Origin: Symsagittifera roscoffensis
Taxonomy: Eukaryota; Xenacoelomorpha; Acoela; Convolutidae
Length of the DNA stretch: 38,597 nt
NCBI RefSeq assembly: GCF_963678635.1
Contig: NW_026970940.1
Coordinates: forward strand, 1-38,597
Direction of reading: 5' to 3'
Below are positions 31,692 to 38,597 of the stretch, piece by piece. Position 1 is the stretch's first letter. Every line of letters starts with the position of its first letter. A model generated the notes under the pieces. It made no database searches. It was not told the origin of the DNA and saw only the letters and a list, made by a program, of their open reading frames with translations. Both the position numbers and the translations under genes were made by a program.

Positions 31692-32189
31692 AAAACCAGC
31701 TTTCGGACGAAATTTTGAATCTTATCTTGACCTACCGAACCATTATTCAAACAAAATCGTCGTAACGGACAGCGATTTCTTACTCACGGAACGTACATGC
31801 GCTATAGCGATAACCGCGGATGTAAGCTTCAAAACAGCACTAGCAGCTGACTTTAAGAGAGAGTACAAGAATATCGAGTTTTTATGGAAACAGAGGCCTG
31901 GTGTAGGAGGGATGATAGCGCTGCCCCTGTTGCATCACAGATACCAGGGAAATATTTGTGTTTTTTGGTTACTAAGGCTACTGATAGGCAACACGTAAAT
32001 CCAGAGAGCTTGGTATTGGCCTTGACTCGACTTAGGGATTTCCTGGTTGAGAAAGGAGTGACCTCTCTCTCGTTACCAGTCTATGATCCCAATAGGGCAA
32101 AGCTACATCCGAGAGAGTTGTACGCCCTTGTACATGTGATATTTTCAGAAACTGACATAGAGGTTTACTTACATAAAAATACTATCTGA
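31564..32189 (+). pseudogene. macro-like (ADP-ribose-binding fold) domain at the end of pol
   Basis: Read in two frames: 31564-31963, then 31965-32189, the break falling in a T6 run (31961-31966). The fold pattern resembles TARG1/OARD1-type macro domains. A strand starts at about 31753 (KIVVTDSDFLL), then AIAITADVS, a helix ALAADFKREYKN, PGVGGMIALP, and CFLVTK followed by P and a helix LALTRLRDFLVEKG. Then come SLSLP and a final helix-strand (ALVHVIFSETDIEVYLH). The Lys of LVTK (31974-31976) matches the TARG1 catalytic Lys. The glycine-rich loop and the acidic residue after the last P are replaced (YDPNRAKL). It is either degenerate or a binding-only variant. No separate ATG precedes it, suggesting a Pol extension. 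Confidence 0.6.
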
Positions 32190-32365
32190 GCATATGCTAG
32201 GAATTGCAGTCGGCGATAAGAGGGTTTTTATCAAGTTCACTTGATACGAATTAAGATTAGGTTTTAGATTAGCTATTTGTGATTATGTTTTTATATGATA
32301 GTGTAGATATGTGATGTTTACGTGTTATGTTATTGTTAGGGTATGTTTTATGTGTTTTCTGTGTC

Positions 32366-32371
32366 ATTAAA
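32366..32371 (+). promoter_or_regulatory. possible polyadenylation signal ATTAAA
   Basis: ATTAAA is the commonest variant of AATAAA. It lies about 180 bases after the stop of the macro-like frame and two bases before a hairpin. Position fits the 3' end of the gag-pol transcript, but the motif is short. Confidence 0.3.
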
Positions 32372-32372
32372 G

Positions 32373-32390
32373 ACCTGGAGCACTCCAGGT
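32373..32390. other. perfect 8-bp stem-loop
   Basis: ACCTGGAG and CTCCAGGT are exact complements separated by CA, directly after ATTAAA. May be a structured RNA end or a transcription-related element. Confidence 0.5.
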
Positions 32391-32645
32391 AGTGAAGGTG
32401 ACAGCGCTCATTTGTGCTACCTTGACAAAGACGCAGGTGGACGATCAACCTCGGTGCTAGCCTTTAAATCAGGATTGAAAAGATAATCTCAATGGAAAGT
32501 TTTTAAAGATCTGAATGATGTTTTATCTTGAAAAATGACGGTTTTAAGTCGCGACTTGTTTTTTAAATCTTGATTGATCAGAAATTGTTTATTGAATCTA
32601 ACGAATCAAACGAACCAGAAGAAGTTTCACGACACGAGAATCAAT

Positions 32646-33239
32646 ATGATAGAAATGGGTGACACGAATGAAATAATGGAATTCCTCTCAGCGAGCCTAG
32701 GAGCGACTCTAGACGAGATCTGTCAGCGGCTGATCGATTGTGACTTTACACGAGAAGACCCGGGGCCGGCGATGTTTTTGGTCGCGCTCCTCAATGCGTT
32801 AGGACGAGAGGGTCGAGGGAATCGCCCTACAGAAATGGTGTTGATGCTCGCCTTCGGTGAGTCCGGGACCGCCGAGAGGGGTCGAAACCGACTGATGAGA
32901 TGGCGGCGTGGAGAAATATCTGGCCACGACCTGGCTCGTGAGCCAGGACTAGGTGAGCAGAGGGATCACCGGCTAGGTGAGATGCCCCTGCCGACCCAAC
33001 CTGCGCAGCCGCTCATCGGAGCGAAAAGACTACGTGATGGGCCGGGCCCGTCACATTCAGTCGACTCTCCAACAGCTGCTCCTCCCCCGAAGAGAGTGAG
33101 GGTGAGCGAGATAGAGATACAGACGTCGGAGACGATTGAGACGTTGGAGAAGAAAGAGAGAGATCAGAGCGAGCTGTGTGCCAAACTCCAGGAGTATAGG
33201 GCAATAGCTCGAGAAAGAGACGAATGGAAAAGGAAGTAG
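32646..33239 (+). CDS. second coding unit, N-terminal helical domain and coiled coil
   Basis: The first in-frame ATG is at 32646 (another at 32655). About 95 residues form an unrecognised, probably helical domain with an Arg-rich end (RNRLMRWRRGE). A Pro-rich basic linker follows (GAKRLRDGPGPSH, PPPKRVRVSE, possible nuclear signal), then a Glu/Lys/Arg-rich coiled coil. A TAG at 33237-33239 stops it, but the same frame continues for about 35 codons of coiled coil, so the stop looks like a C-to-T change in a Gln codon. Composition and strand match the retroelement upstream. Confidence 0.6.
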   Translation: MIEMGDTNEIMEFLSASLGATLDEICQRLIDCDFTREDPGPAMFLVALLNALGREGRGNRPTEMVLMLAFGESGTAERGRNRLMRWRRGEISGHDLAREPGLGEQRDHRLGEMPLPTQPAQPLIGAKRLRDGPGPSHSVDSPTAAPPPKRVRVSEIEIQTSETIETLEKKERDQSELCAKLQEYRAIARERDEWKRK

Positions 33240-33394
33240 GAGGATCTGCAGGTGGCCTGCAAGGAGGATGAAATAAAAAACCTGAAGGAGCTGTATATGG
33301 CAAAGATGAGCCAAGTGTCACAGGAGGTTCTAACGACGATGAAGTCATCGGAGGGGTCCAGGGACATACGCCCCAGGACAAAAATACAGGAGCT
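33240..33394 (+). pseudogene. continuation of the coiled coil up to a frameshift
   Basis: Same frame as the preceding segment after TAG 33237-33239. It encodes a Lys/Glu-rich helix with KNLKELYMAKMSQVSQEV, then leaves the coding frame between about 33340 and 33365. The SGNH-bearing frame takes over with an open upstream extension, so the two were probably one protein. Confidence 0.55.
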
Positions 33395-34960
33395 GTGTAC
33401 ACCGATACACCGAGAGGGCCCGAGGCTCCTCAGCAGACACAAAAGTCTGCTCTCAATCCGAGAAACACGATACGAGACCCTTCTGACACCTATCTCGCTC
33501 CTCAGTTCCAAGAGTCATTCAATCAGGTGGCCAGAGCAACAATGGACGAGATCAACAGAACCACTGCGCGGACATTGGGTAGGGTCGTCCCTTCCCAACG
33601 CCGTGATCATTCTTCCAATAGCTCGGAGCGAGCACCCCGCACGGTAGTGTCCACGGAGACGGCGCAAGGCGGAACTTTTCAAAACTCTCGCGTGGTAGAC
33701 ATTAGAAAGAATCTGATGGCACGTCACCAGTTCACGCAAGTGGCCGCGGAGCATCCTCGAGCTTGCCTGAATAACATGAGCTGGAACCCCGCTACGAGCA
33801 ACCAGGTAATTCCCCCAGGGAATCGCCACTTGATCATAGGAGACAGTTTGGTGAGTGATCTGAATGAGATCTTCGTCGATGATCAGACTACCGCTCTGTC
33901 CTTTGGAGGAGCCTCAGTGGCTCAGGTCATCAAAATGATGGAGTTCCAGAGCAAAGATTACCTGGACACGCTGGTGATAATGATGGGAACCAATGACGTC
34001 TCGAGAGCCCCAGTGACCCCAGAGGGCAAGTGGGAGCCTATATTGGTCTGTTTTCTGAACGAACTAAAGGAGAAGTACAGGCCCAGACTTGTGGTGCTGT
34101 GCACGATACCGCAGAACCCGATGGTGGGTACTCTAATGGCTGATTTCATGAACGGCAACGTGACCGGGTATAACAAAATGGCCCGCGGTCTGGTGAGAAA
34201 TAACACCGGCGAGCTGCGACTTATGGATATCGAGAACATGTTGCGCATGATTGATCACCTCACACTCACCCGAGATGGAATACATTTCAACACCCAACAA
34301 GGGAGACGCTGGATCATTGACGTATTTCAGACGCGGTTGAGGCAAGTGGAGCAGGAGTTGAAGGCGACCAGTTCTCTGGCTTGGACCAGTTCGACTGGAG
34401 GAGGTAGAGTGAGGGGAAGCGTGCCAGAATCCCTCGTCAACCATCTAGGGCCCCTGGCAACGGAGACGGGTACAGCTGCTCCCGTTGCTCCGAGCTCGAA
34501 CGTAAGAGAGAGGTTAGGGACTGCTCCTCCTTCCAGAGCACAACCGTTGGAGAGCCGACTTGGGAGATCGATTGACCAGAACTGGAATAGCTCCCAGACG
34601 GTGTCTAGGAGGATTGACCCGCCCGCTACGACAGACCCTGCTTCGACAGCAGGACAATCAACAAGCGCCGTGCCGGCTGAGGGAGTTGAACCAAGCAGCG
34701 TGCTGCTTTGGAACCGTTCGGACCCTAGTAGCTGGGGACAGTATAAGACGGACATGTCAACGAAGTTGAACATGAACACGTTCACGTGTCGGGAGGACGC
34801 AAGGAGAATAATCGGCGGAGAGGATCCCACAGTGTCGCGATTATATCGAATACCGGGCGTGGATTGGCTATTAGCGGAGCAGGAACAGTTCAGCTCCACA
34901 ACTACGCTCCGGCACGCAGACCTTAATGGATTGCCTCAAGACAATGCCTTAGACCTCTGA
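33395..34960 (+). CDS. SGNH/GDSL-type hydrolase domain protein
   Basis: A 521-codon open stretch, opening at GTG because of the upstream frameshift rather than at a true start. Residues 1-140 are a Ser/Thr/Arg-rich linker. Residues 143-315 form an SGNH hydrolase: block I LIIGDSLV (nucleophile Ser151, codon 33845-33847), block II SFGGAS (oxyanion Gly), block III MMGTND (Asn200), and block V RDGIHFN (Asp294, His297). All four family residues (S, G, N, H) and the Asp are present with normal spacing, so it could have been an active esterase or lipase-like enzyme. Residues 330-521 are Pro/Ser-rich with a conserved-looking WGQYKTDMS region. Comparable esterase-plus-coiled-coil proteins occur as ORF1 of CR1-like LINEs, but no LINE RT is nearby. 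The coding frame continues past the TGA in the +1 frame. Confidence 0.85.
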   Translation: MYTDTPRGPEAPQQTQKSALNPRNTIRDPSDTYLAPQFQESFNQVARATMDEINRTTARTLGRVVPSQRRDHSSNSSERAPRTVVSTETAQGGTFQNSRVVDIRKNLMARHQFTQVAAEHPRACLNNMSWNPATSNQVIPPGNRHLIIGDSLVSDLNEIFVDDQTTALSFGGASVAQVIKMMEFQSKDYLDTLVIMMGTNDVSRAPVTPEGKWEPILVCFLNELKEKYRPRLVVLCTIPQNPMVGTLMADFMNGNVTGYNKMARGLVRNNTGELRLMDIENMLRMIDHLTLTRDGIHFNTQQGRRWIIDVFQTRLRQVEQELKATSSLAWTSSTGGGRVRGSVPESLVNHLGPLATETGTAAPVAPSSNVRERLGTAPPSRAQPLESRLGRSIDQNWNSSQTVSRRIDPPATTDPASTAGQSTSAVPAEGVEPSSVLLWNRSDPSSWGQYKTDMSTKLNMNTFTCREDARRIIGGEDPTVSRLYRIPGVDWLLAEQEQFSSTTTLRHADLNGLPQDNALDL

Positions 34961-35054
34961 ATACCCGATCACTTACGGACGTCCATCGGAGAGCCAGAGA
35001 ACTGACACCACCTGCTCGTAAGGGCAAGTTTCTGACAGACAAGAGTTCTGACAG
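34961..35054 (+). pseudogene. frameshifted link between the SGNH frame and the next frame
   Basis: A neighbouring frame stays open from before the TGA at 34958-34960 through this stretch, with residues such as RRARELTPPARKGKFLTDK, similar in style to the flanking protein. This argues that the SGNH protein and the following segment are one polypeptide broken by indels. Confidence 0.5.
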
Positions 35055-35408
35055 ATGTACAGGCAGTTCGCTAGACCACCCGGTCAGACGCCTGGTGACT
35101 ATTCAAGAGACTACCCCCGAGTGACCACGGTGGAAGGGGACGACAAGAGATATGAGAAACTGAAGGCCCTAGTCGGTGACGGCCTAATTGCCGCCTATGA
35201 TCCCTTGGATATGAAGGCTGCCAAGTACCTGATAGTGGCCAGTTAAGATTACATCTACACGCCCCGTTCTTTTTTTTGGCCCGACGTGATTTTCTTGACG
35301 GCGCCTAAATTGGACTGGAGACAGTCAGCAGGCATGATGATAAGTGTGCGAAGGGTAGTCAGCATGGAGCCGCAGGTGATAGTAGTTGCAGACTCGAATG
35401 ATCACCTG
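35055..35408 (+). pseudogene. second SGNH-like domain, first half
   Basis: One frame from 35055 with a TAA at 35244-35246 and a stop near 35409-35411. After a basic N-terminal stretch comes KYLIVAS, then DYIY after the stop. About 45 residues on, EPQVIVVADSNDHL resembles SGNH block III (G-x-N-D), at the same spacing as in the intact domain upstream. In the block I position the GDS motif is not kept, so the nucleophile is missing. I infer a duplicated, inactive SGNH fold; the evidence is pattern-level only. Confidence 0.4.
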
Positions 35409-35451
35409 TAGAGCAGAGGTTTGTTGTCCCGTCTGAAGAACCCCTCAGTTT

Positions 35452-35922
35452 GTGTACACGATGGTCACAACGATAGCAGAAGGACGGCTCAACGTGATAA
35501 TTCCTGCGCCGAACAGAATGGTGGACCCCAACAACTACTACCCATCCCGATCCGAGCTTCCTGCCATTTGCGCTGACCTTTCCAATGCCATACAGGGACT
35601 CAAAGATTGTAGCACAAATCGGTTGGTGTTAGATGAAGTCCTGGGGTTGGAGCTGTCCAACTTCGCCAGGTTGCTGAAGTTAAGACCAGGGGTAGATGAC
35701 GATCATCTGTTAGTACAACAGGTGGCTAAAGATCTCTGGTTCAGACAGATGGATCACGCGGAGAATGAGCAGGGAAGGACAGTCAGGAAAAACATGACGT
35801 CAGCGGAAGAAGATCTTATGGCAATGGCTTTGCGCACGAAGCCACACAACAACTCATGGTTGGACTTGTCACCGAGACTGTGTACTTTGGGGAGGACGCG
35901 TTCGAACATGCACCGGCAGTGA
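35452..35922 (+). CDS. second SGNH-like domain, C-terminal part, and start of unknown domain
   Basis: Open frame in which NVIIPAPN and VDPNNYYPSRSELPA fall where the intact domain has its last strand and the D-x-x-H helix start. Asp is present but His is replaced by Asn. A segment with LGLELSNFARLLKLRPGVDDD follows. The frame is lost near 35880 at TTTGGGGAGG, where the next frame (35856-37088) takes over. There may be a deletion between this segment and the previous one, because the strand between block III and block V is not visible. Confidence 0.5.
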   Translation: MYTMVTTIAEGRLNVIIPAPNRMVDPNNYYPSRSELPAICADLSNAIQGLKDCSTNRLVLDEVLGLELSNFARLLKLRPGVDDDHLLVQQVAKDLWFRQMDHAENEQGRTVRKNMTSAEEDLMAMALRTKPHNNSWLDLSPRLCTLGRTRSNMHRQ

Positions 35923-37088
35923 TCAAAGAGATACACGCGTATCTGAAGAGCTTGTTTGATGACAGGGAAATAGCCGGGGGCATGATGTTGCAGTTGATGC
36001 AGGACGTGAACACGATGTCATTGGATAAGTTCCAAGCTGACATACTGGCCACGAGGGCACAATATGAACGATCAGATGCTATCTTGGGTGGAATGGGAGT
36101 GGGATGGACGCCATCCTTTCTGTCGACGTGCTATCCGAGGGCATCTCGGAACCTGATCGCGAGCTTCGTCAAGGATATCAGGAAGCTGTCGATCGGCCTT
36201 ATATTAGCCCTGTACGTGACATTTGGTCATGAGAAGTTCGTGAAGGGGCCTGCGAATCTCTTCACCCAAGCGTTGGCAGACTTGAGATTGGATGGACTCC
36301 TGACTCTGATTGCTATGACATATGGTCGGTTGGGTGATTTGCTCGTGTTGTTGCGTTACCCCGAACCACTCCAGGGAACGAGTCGTGAATTCAACGCGCA
36401 GTTGGAAACCGCCTCGCTCAGGAAAATGAAAGACTGGAGGACTCTCCTGCTCCAATATCTCCTGCAACAGAATAGAAGTGCCACGAGAGAAGATAAGGTG
36501 GCGACGGATGCGGGTGAATGTAAACAGTATTGTGGCATGCCCTTGCTGACAGATTTGGCTGTCATGATGCGAATCGATCCGCTGGCTCTGATTCACGGAT
36601 TGCGGGAATTCGTCACGGTGGTGTATGGACCTGTGATGTCATTCGTGTTCCCGGACGTACAAGTGAAGGCATACAGGAATTCTGTGTTGTATGTCAACCT
36701 AGTCTCAGTCGTGGATTGCTCCGTGCTGAATTGGGTGGAACAGAAGGAGCTGAGGGGATTGGCCAGCGATGATAGGTTATTCGAAATGATAGCAGAGCCG
36801 GGTTGGGTGTTGATGGACTTCAACAACAACTTTAAATGCCGGATGGGCCGCGAAGAACTTTCCCATGTCCAGTTCAACCCAAAGCTTTGGAATCTGAGAC
36901 CAGTGGTGAAGGATTCAGGAGAGGCGATGAGGGTCTCACTTTTGCCAGAGGCCTACGCACACGTCAAAGAGAACCAGCAAGCGTGGCTTTCCGGGTCCAG
37001 GCCGCTGCCGGACCAATGCCCCCGATACCCACCGATAAGGAGGATGTTGTTGGAAGTCACATCTCCCATCATTGCCCCTCGCATCTGA
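35856..37088 (+). CDS. large protein of unknown function in the retroelement-like unit
   Basis: The real coding part begins at about 35880 and runs to 37088 with no stop, about 400 residues. It is a helical protein with a hydrophobic Leu-rich stretch (LSIGLILALYVTFG, then LADLRLDGLLTLIAMTYGRLGDLLVLLRY), followed by a mixed region with FNNNFKCRMGREELSHV and RVSLLPEAYAHVKE. I recognise no domain. A true membrane protein is possible but the hydrophobic runs are interrupted by charges. Near 37010-37088 the frame slips; a PPIPTDKEDVVGSH reading in the next frame is more likely correct. Confidence 0.6.
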   Translation: MVGLVTETVYFGEDAFEHAPAVIKEIHAYLKSLFDDREIAGGMMLQLMQDVNTMSLDKFQADILATRAQYERSDAILGGMGVGWTPSFLSTCYPRASRNLIASFVKDIRKLSIGLILALYVTFGHEKFVKGPANLFTQALADLRLDGLLTLIAMTYGRLGDLLVLLRYPEPLQGTSREFNAQLETASLRKMKDWRTLLLQYLLQQNRSATREDKVATDAGECKQYCGMPLLTDLAVMMRIDPLALIHGLREFVTVVYGPVMSFVFPDVQVKAYRNSVLYVNLVSVVDCSVLNWVEQKELRGLASDDRLFEMIAEPGWVLMDFNNNFKCRMGREELSHVQFNPKLWNLRPVVKDSGEAMRVSLLPEAYAHVKENQQAWLSGSRPLPDQCPRYPPIRRMLLEVTSPIIAPRI

Positions 37089-37373
37089 GCAGCTCGTGAT
37101 GCGGAAAGGAGAATGCTGAAGTGGTGTGAAGGGATGGAGCCGCGCTTCATCAGTTGGAACGTTGCGGCCATGCACACATTTGACTTCACGTTCCCCGACG
37201 CTTGGAGCGGGAAGAAGATCAAGGCACCACCTTCCAGGAGACCGGAGGTCTCGGCTGACGTGTGGAATGATGTGTATGCCCCCACAGATGACCTATCAAG
37301 ACTGAGGTGGTCGGGAGAGCTGAAAGTAGTGATGCTGGAAGTGGCAAAAGAAACAGGCGAGGCTCATACATAA
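37089..37373 (+). pseudogene. continuation of the unknown protein
   Basis: Frame with ATG at 37113 encoding MEPRFISWNVAAMHT and a W/P-rich segment (TFPDAWSGKKIKAPPSRR). It is continued in another frame from about 37310, where overlapping frames indicate an indel. No domain recognised. Confidence 0.45.
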
Positions 37374-37861
37374 CGGTAGATGACCTGGCGCCACATGGCG
37401 AGGATTCGGTCGAATTCCTAGTGAATGATGAGTTGTTCTATCACGCAGGAGACCTGACCGTTTCGGCGCGGCCGGACTCGGGCTTGGATACACGACAAGG
37501 CCCTTCGGGACCTAAGTCGAAACCTGATGCGAATGACGACGAACTTATGGATCAGGACGATGACAACATTGGTGGAAAGGCAGAAAAGTCGGGTGAAATG
37601 GATCTAGGAGCGTTGGAGAGAGACTTGCTGGAGTACCAGTTTGGTAAAGACGACGACGGGGAAGTCGATGGGAGTCTATTGCTAATGACGCCAACGTCTT
37701 TCATGTCCCCTACAAAGGAGGAGTCGGCCGACTCATCCCCGGTGGACCCAATAAGTCAGGCGAGGGAGTGCCGAAGTAAGTGTCCACAAAGATTGCTCAA
37801 TGAGTCACCAAGGAGGAGAAAAATTAAAGAGTCAATGAGGGTATCCTTCCTGAGTACTTGA
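37307..37861 (+). CDS. acidic C-terminal region of the unknown protein
   Basis: Open frame rich in Asp, Glu, Ser and Gly (MDQDDDN, KDDDGEVDGS), followed by a basic patch (ESPRRRKIKES). Probably disordered. It ends at TGA 37859-37861, but the same frame reads on without interruption to 38428, so a single break separates the two. Confidence 0.5.
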   Translation: MVGRAESSDAGSGKRNRRGSYITVDDLAPHGEDSVEFLVNDELFYHAGDLTVSARPDSGLDTRQGPSGPKSKPDANDDELMDQDDDNIGGKAEKSGEMDLGALERDLLEYQFGKDDDGEVDGSLLLMTPTSFMSPTKEESADSSPVDPISQARECRSKCPQRLLNESPRRRKIKESMRVSFLST

Positions 37862-38428
37862 CCGGAAGAGGAATGGGAGAGATACCAAAAAGAACTAGAA
37901 CGTAAGACAGGGGTAACCTGGAACCGAGTAAACTTCATGGAAAGGACATGGGACGTGATACGAAAATACGGGACGCAGTCTATAATGAAGGTGGGATTGA
38001 ACCAAACCATCATGCGCGAGGTTCTGGAGAAAATAAGGAACTCCATAGAGTCTGATGTTCTGACCGAGTCAGTTACAGAGGACAGTGCCGATAATCAGCA
38101 GGTCACGAAGAAATTACCAGTCAGACGAGCCAAAAAATGGCTGAAGCGGCTAAAAGGAAAGACAGGAAGCCGAGCCGTAAACCAGAAAGTTGTGAAGTCA
38201 AAAGCCAGCACAGTGGTGGCCTCTTTGACGAGCGCAGGTCGTTCAGGCGAGAGAAGGCAAGGAGATAGTGCGACGCTGGCCGGGGGAGAAAAAGAGAACC
38301 TGATACCCCCTATGCTCTTGGCAGGTCTGATCACAACAGCCACGAAATCAAAGAAGAATGCACGGACCCTAGCAGACACTCAGCTAGAATTGGAGATCAT
38401 CAGTCAGTGTGGGATCTGGAGGACTTGA
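37862..38428 (+). CDS. C-terminal region of the unknown protein, continued
   Basis: Same frame as the preceding segment; first internal ATG at 37937. EEEWERYQKELERKTGVTWN and a helical part, then a very basic stretch (VRRAKKWLKRLKGKTGSR) that could bind nucleic acid or act as a nuclear signal, then LIPPMLLAGLITTATKSKKN. It stops at 38426-38428. In a neighbouring frame DLEDLMITGSREPTW continues beyond, so coding sequence extends toward the window edge. Confidence 0.5.
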   Translation, partial: PEEEWERYQKELERKTGVTWNRVNFMERTWDVIRKYGTQSIMKVGLNQTIMREVLEKIRNSIESDVLTESVTEDSADNQQVTKKLPVRRAKKWLKRLKGKTGSRAVNQKVVKSKASTVVASLTSAGRSGERRQGDSATLAGGEKENLIPPMLLAGLITTATKSKKNARTLADTQLELEIISQCGIWRT

Positions 38429-38597
38429 TGATTACAGGCTCTCGCGAACCAACATGGCCCGGATGAAACTGGAGGGACAACTCGACGTAGTCGAGTACAG
38501 TCGAAACACTGTGCCGGAATCGGTCCACATGAGAGATCCAGCAGGGGGGTTATGTGGAGATGTTGAAGGCGAGGAACTCCGCGAGAGGGCACCTGAT
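38429..38597 (+). pseudogene. coding sequence continuing to the window edge, broken
   Basis: Short readable pieces in two frames with a stop near 38465, and a later frame GGYVEMLKARNSARGHL reaching the last bases. The unit is therefore cut by the window end and its 3' boundary (and any 3' LTR) is not seen. Confidence 0.4.

Larger units (their letters stand above)
23898..32189 (+). mobile_element. decayed Ty3/gypsy-type retroelement, gag-pol plus macro-like domain
   Basis: All parts lie on the + strand in Ty3/gypsy order: gag with zinc knuckles, protease remnant, RT, RNase H, integrase. RNase H before integrase separates it from Ty1/copia. A macro-like domain follows integrase. More than fifteen stops and frameshifts break it, including an 8-bp tandem duplication (25525-25540), a 4-bp duplication (26543-26550) and homopolymer slips at G5 (27619-27623) and T6 (31961-31966). 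The protease is mostly gone. It is not functional. The 3' boundary is uncertain and the element may continue to the window end. Confidence 0.85.
32190..32645 (+). other. non-coding gap between the macro-like domain and the SGNH unit
   Basis: AT-rich stretch of about 0.46 kb with no frame linking the two coding blocks. Holds ATTAAA, a perfect palindrome and T-rich DNA. Could be a 3' UTR, an internal regulatory region or a decayed LTR edge. No copy of it is seen upstream of gag. Confidence 0.45.

Noticed and set aside
32190-32645. LTR separating two distinct elements
   Set aside because: No TG...CA-bounded segment repeated upstream of gag, no primer-binding site and no purine tract seen. Kept as an open possibility rather than a feature.
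33013-33511. Minus-strand frames rich in Ser, Leu and Pro opposite the coiled coil
   Set aside because: Antisense shadows of a Glu/Lys/Arg-rich coding region.
34327-34899. 190-residue minus-strand frame opposite the C-terminal half of the SGNH protein
   Set aside because: Antisense to a convincing coding frame; no motif of its own.

Overview
The window looks like eukaryotic, probably invertebrate, nuclear DNA. Long AT-rich stretches carry no convincing genes. There is a tRNA with a Pol III-type T-run, traces of DNA transposons, several local repeat families, and a very large decayed Ty3/gypsy-type retroelement. I cannot name the species from sequence alone.

Layout. 1-16.4 kb is AT-rich and almost gene-free. 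It holds a probable hAT transposase remnant (about 8.66-9.0 kb), two copies of a ~0.5 kb dispersed repeat (10.3 and 11.6 kb), and a two-copy tandem duplication with a ~0.9 kb unit (13.2-15.0 kb). 16.4-17.5 kb is a cluster of simple structures: two arrays of TTGAGCGG/CCGCTCAA units, a tRNA-Arg(UCG) on the minus strand, a 107-bp two-copy repeat, and adjoining C-rich and G-rich blocks. 19.6-20.6 kb is a ~1.0 kb element with terminal inverted repeats. 20.67-21.88 kb contains five modules in which ACCCTCC (once ACCCTCT) and GGAGGGT are separated by 52 or 53 nt. 22.38-22.75 kb is a related CCCTCCGG minisatellite. 22.95-23.32 kb is a 186-bp doublet.

From about 23.9 kb to the window end the + strand changes character. 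It is visibly more GC-rich and nearly continuously coding, but broken by many stops and small indels. The order is gag (coiled coil, capsid-like part, two zinc knuckles), a mostly deleted protease, reverse transcriptase, RNase H, an unusually long acidic spacer, integrase, and then a macro-like (ADP-ribose-binding fold, TARG1/OARD1-like) domain read as a C-terminal extension of pol. After ~0.46 kb of non-coding DNA comes a second large coding unit that runs off the window. Its start is a helical domain with a coiled coil joined to an SGNH/GDSL hydrolase that keeps every family catalytic residue. This is followed by a second, apparently inactivated SGNH-like domain and then >700 residues that I do not recognise.

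The most interesting possibility is that 23.9-38.6 kb is one giant retroelement whose position after pol is occupied by a macro domain and an SGNH hydrolase instead of an ordinary envelope gene. Against this, I found no LTR, and a boundary within 32.2-32.6 kb cannot be excluded. This copy is clearly dead: more than fifteen frame breaks lie in gag-pol alone.
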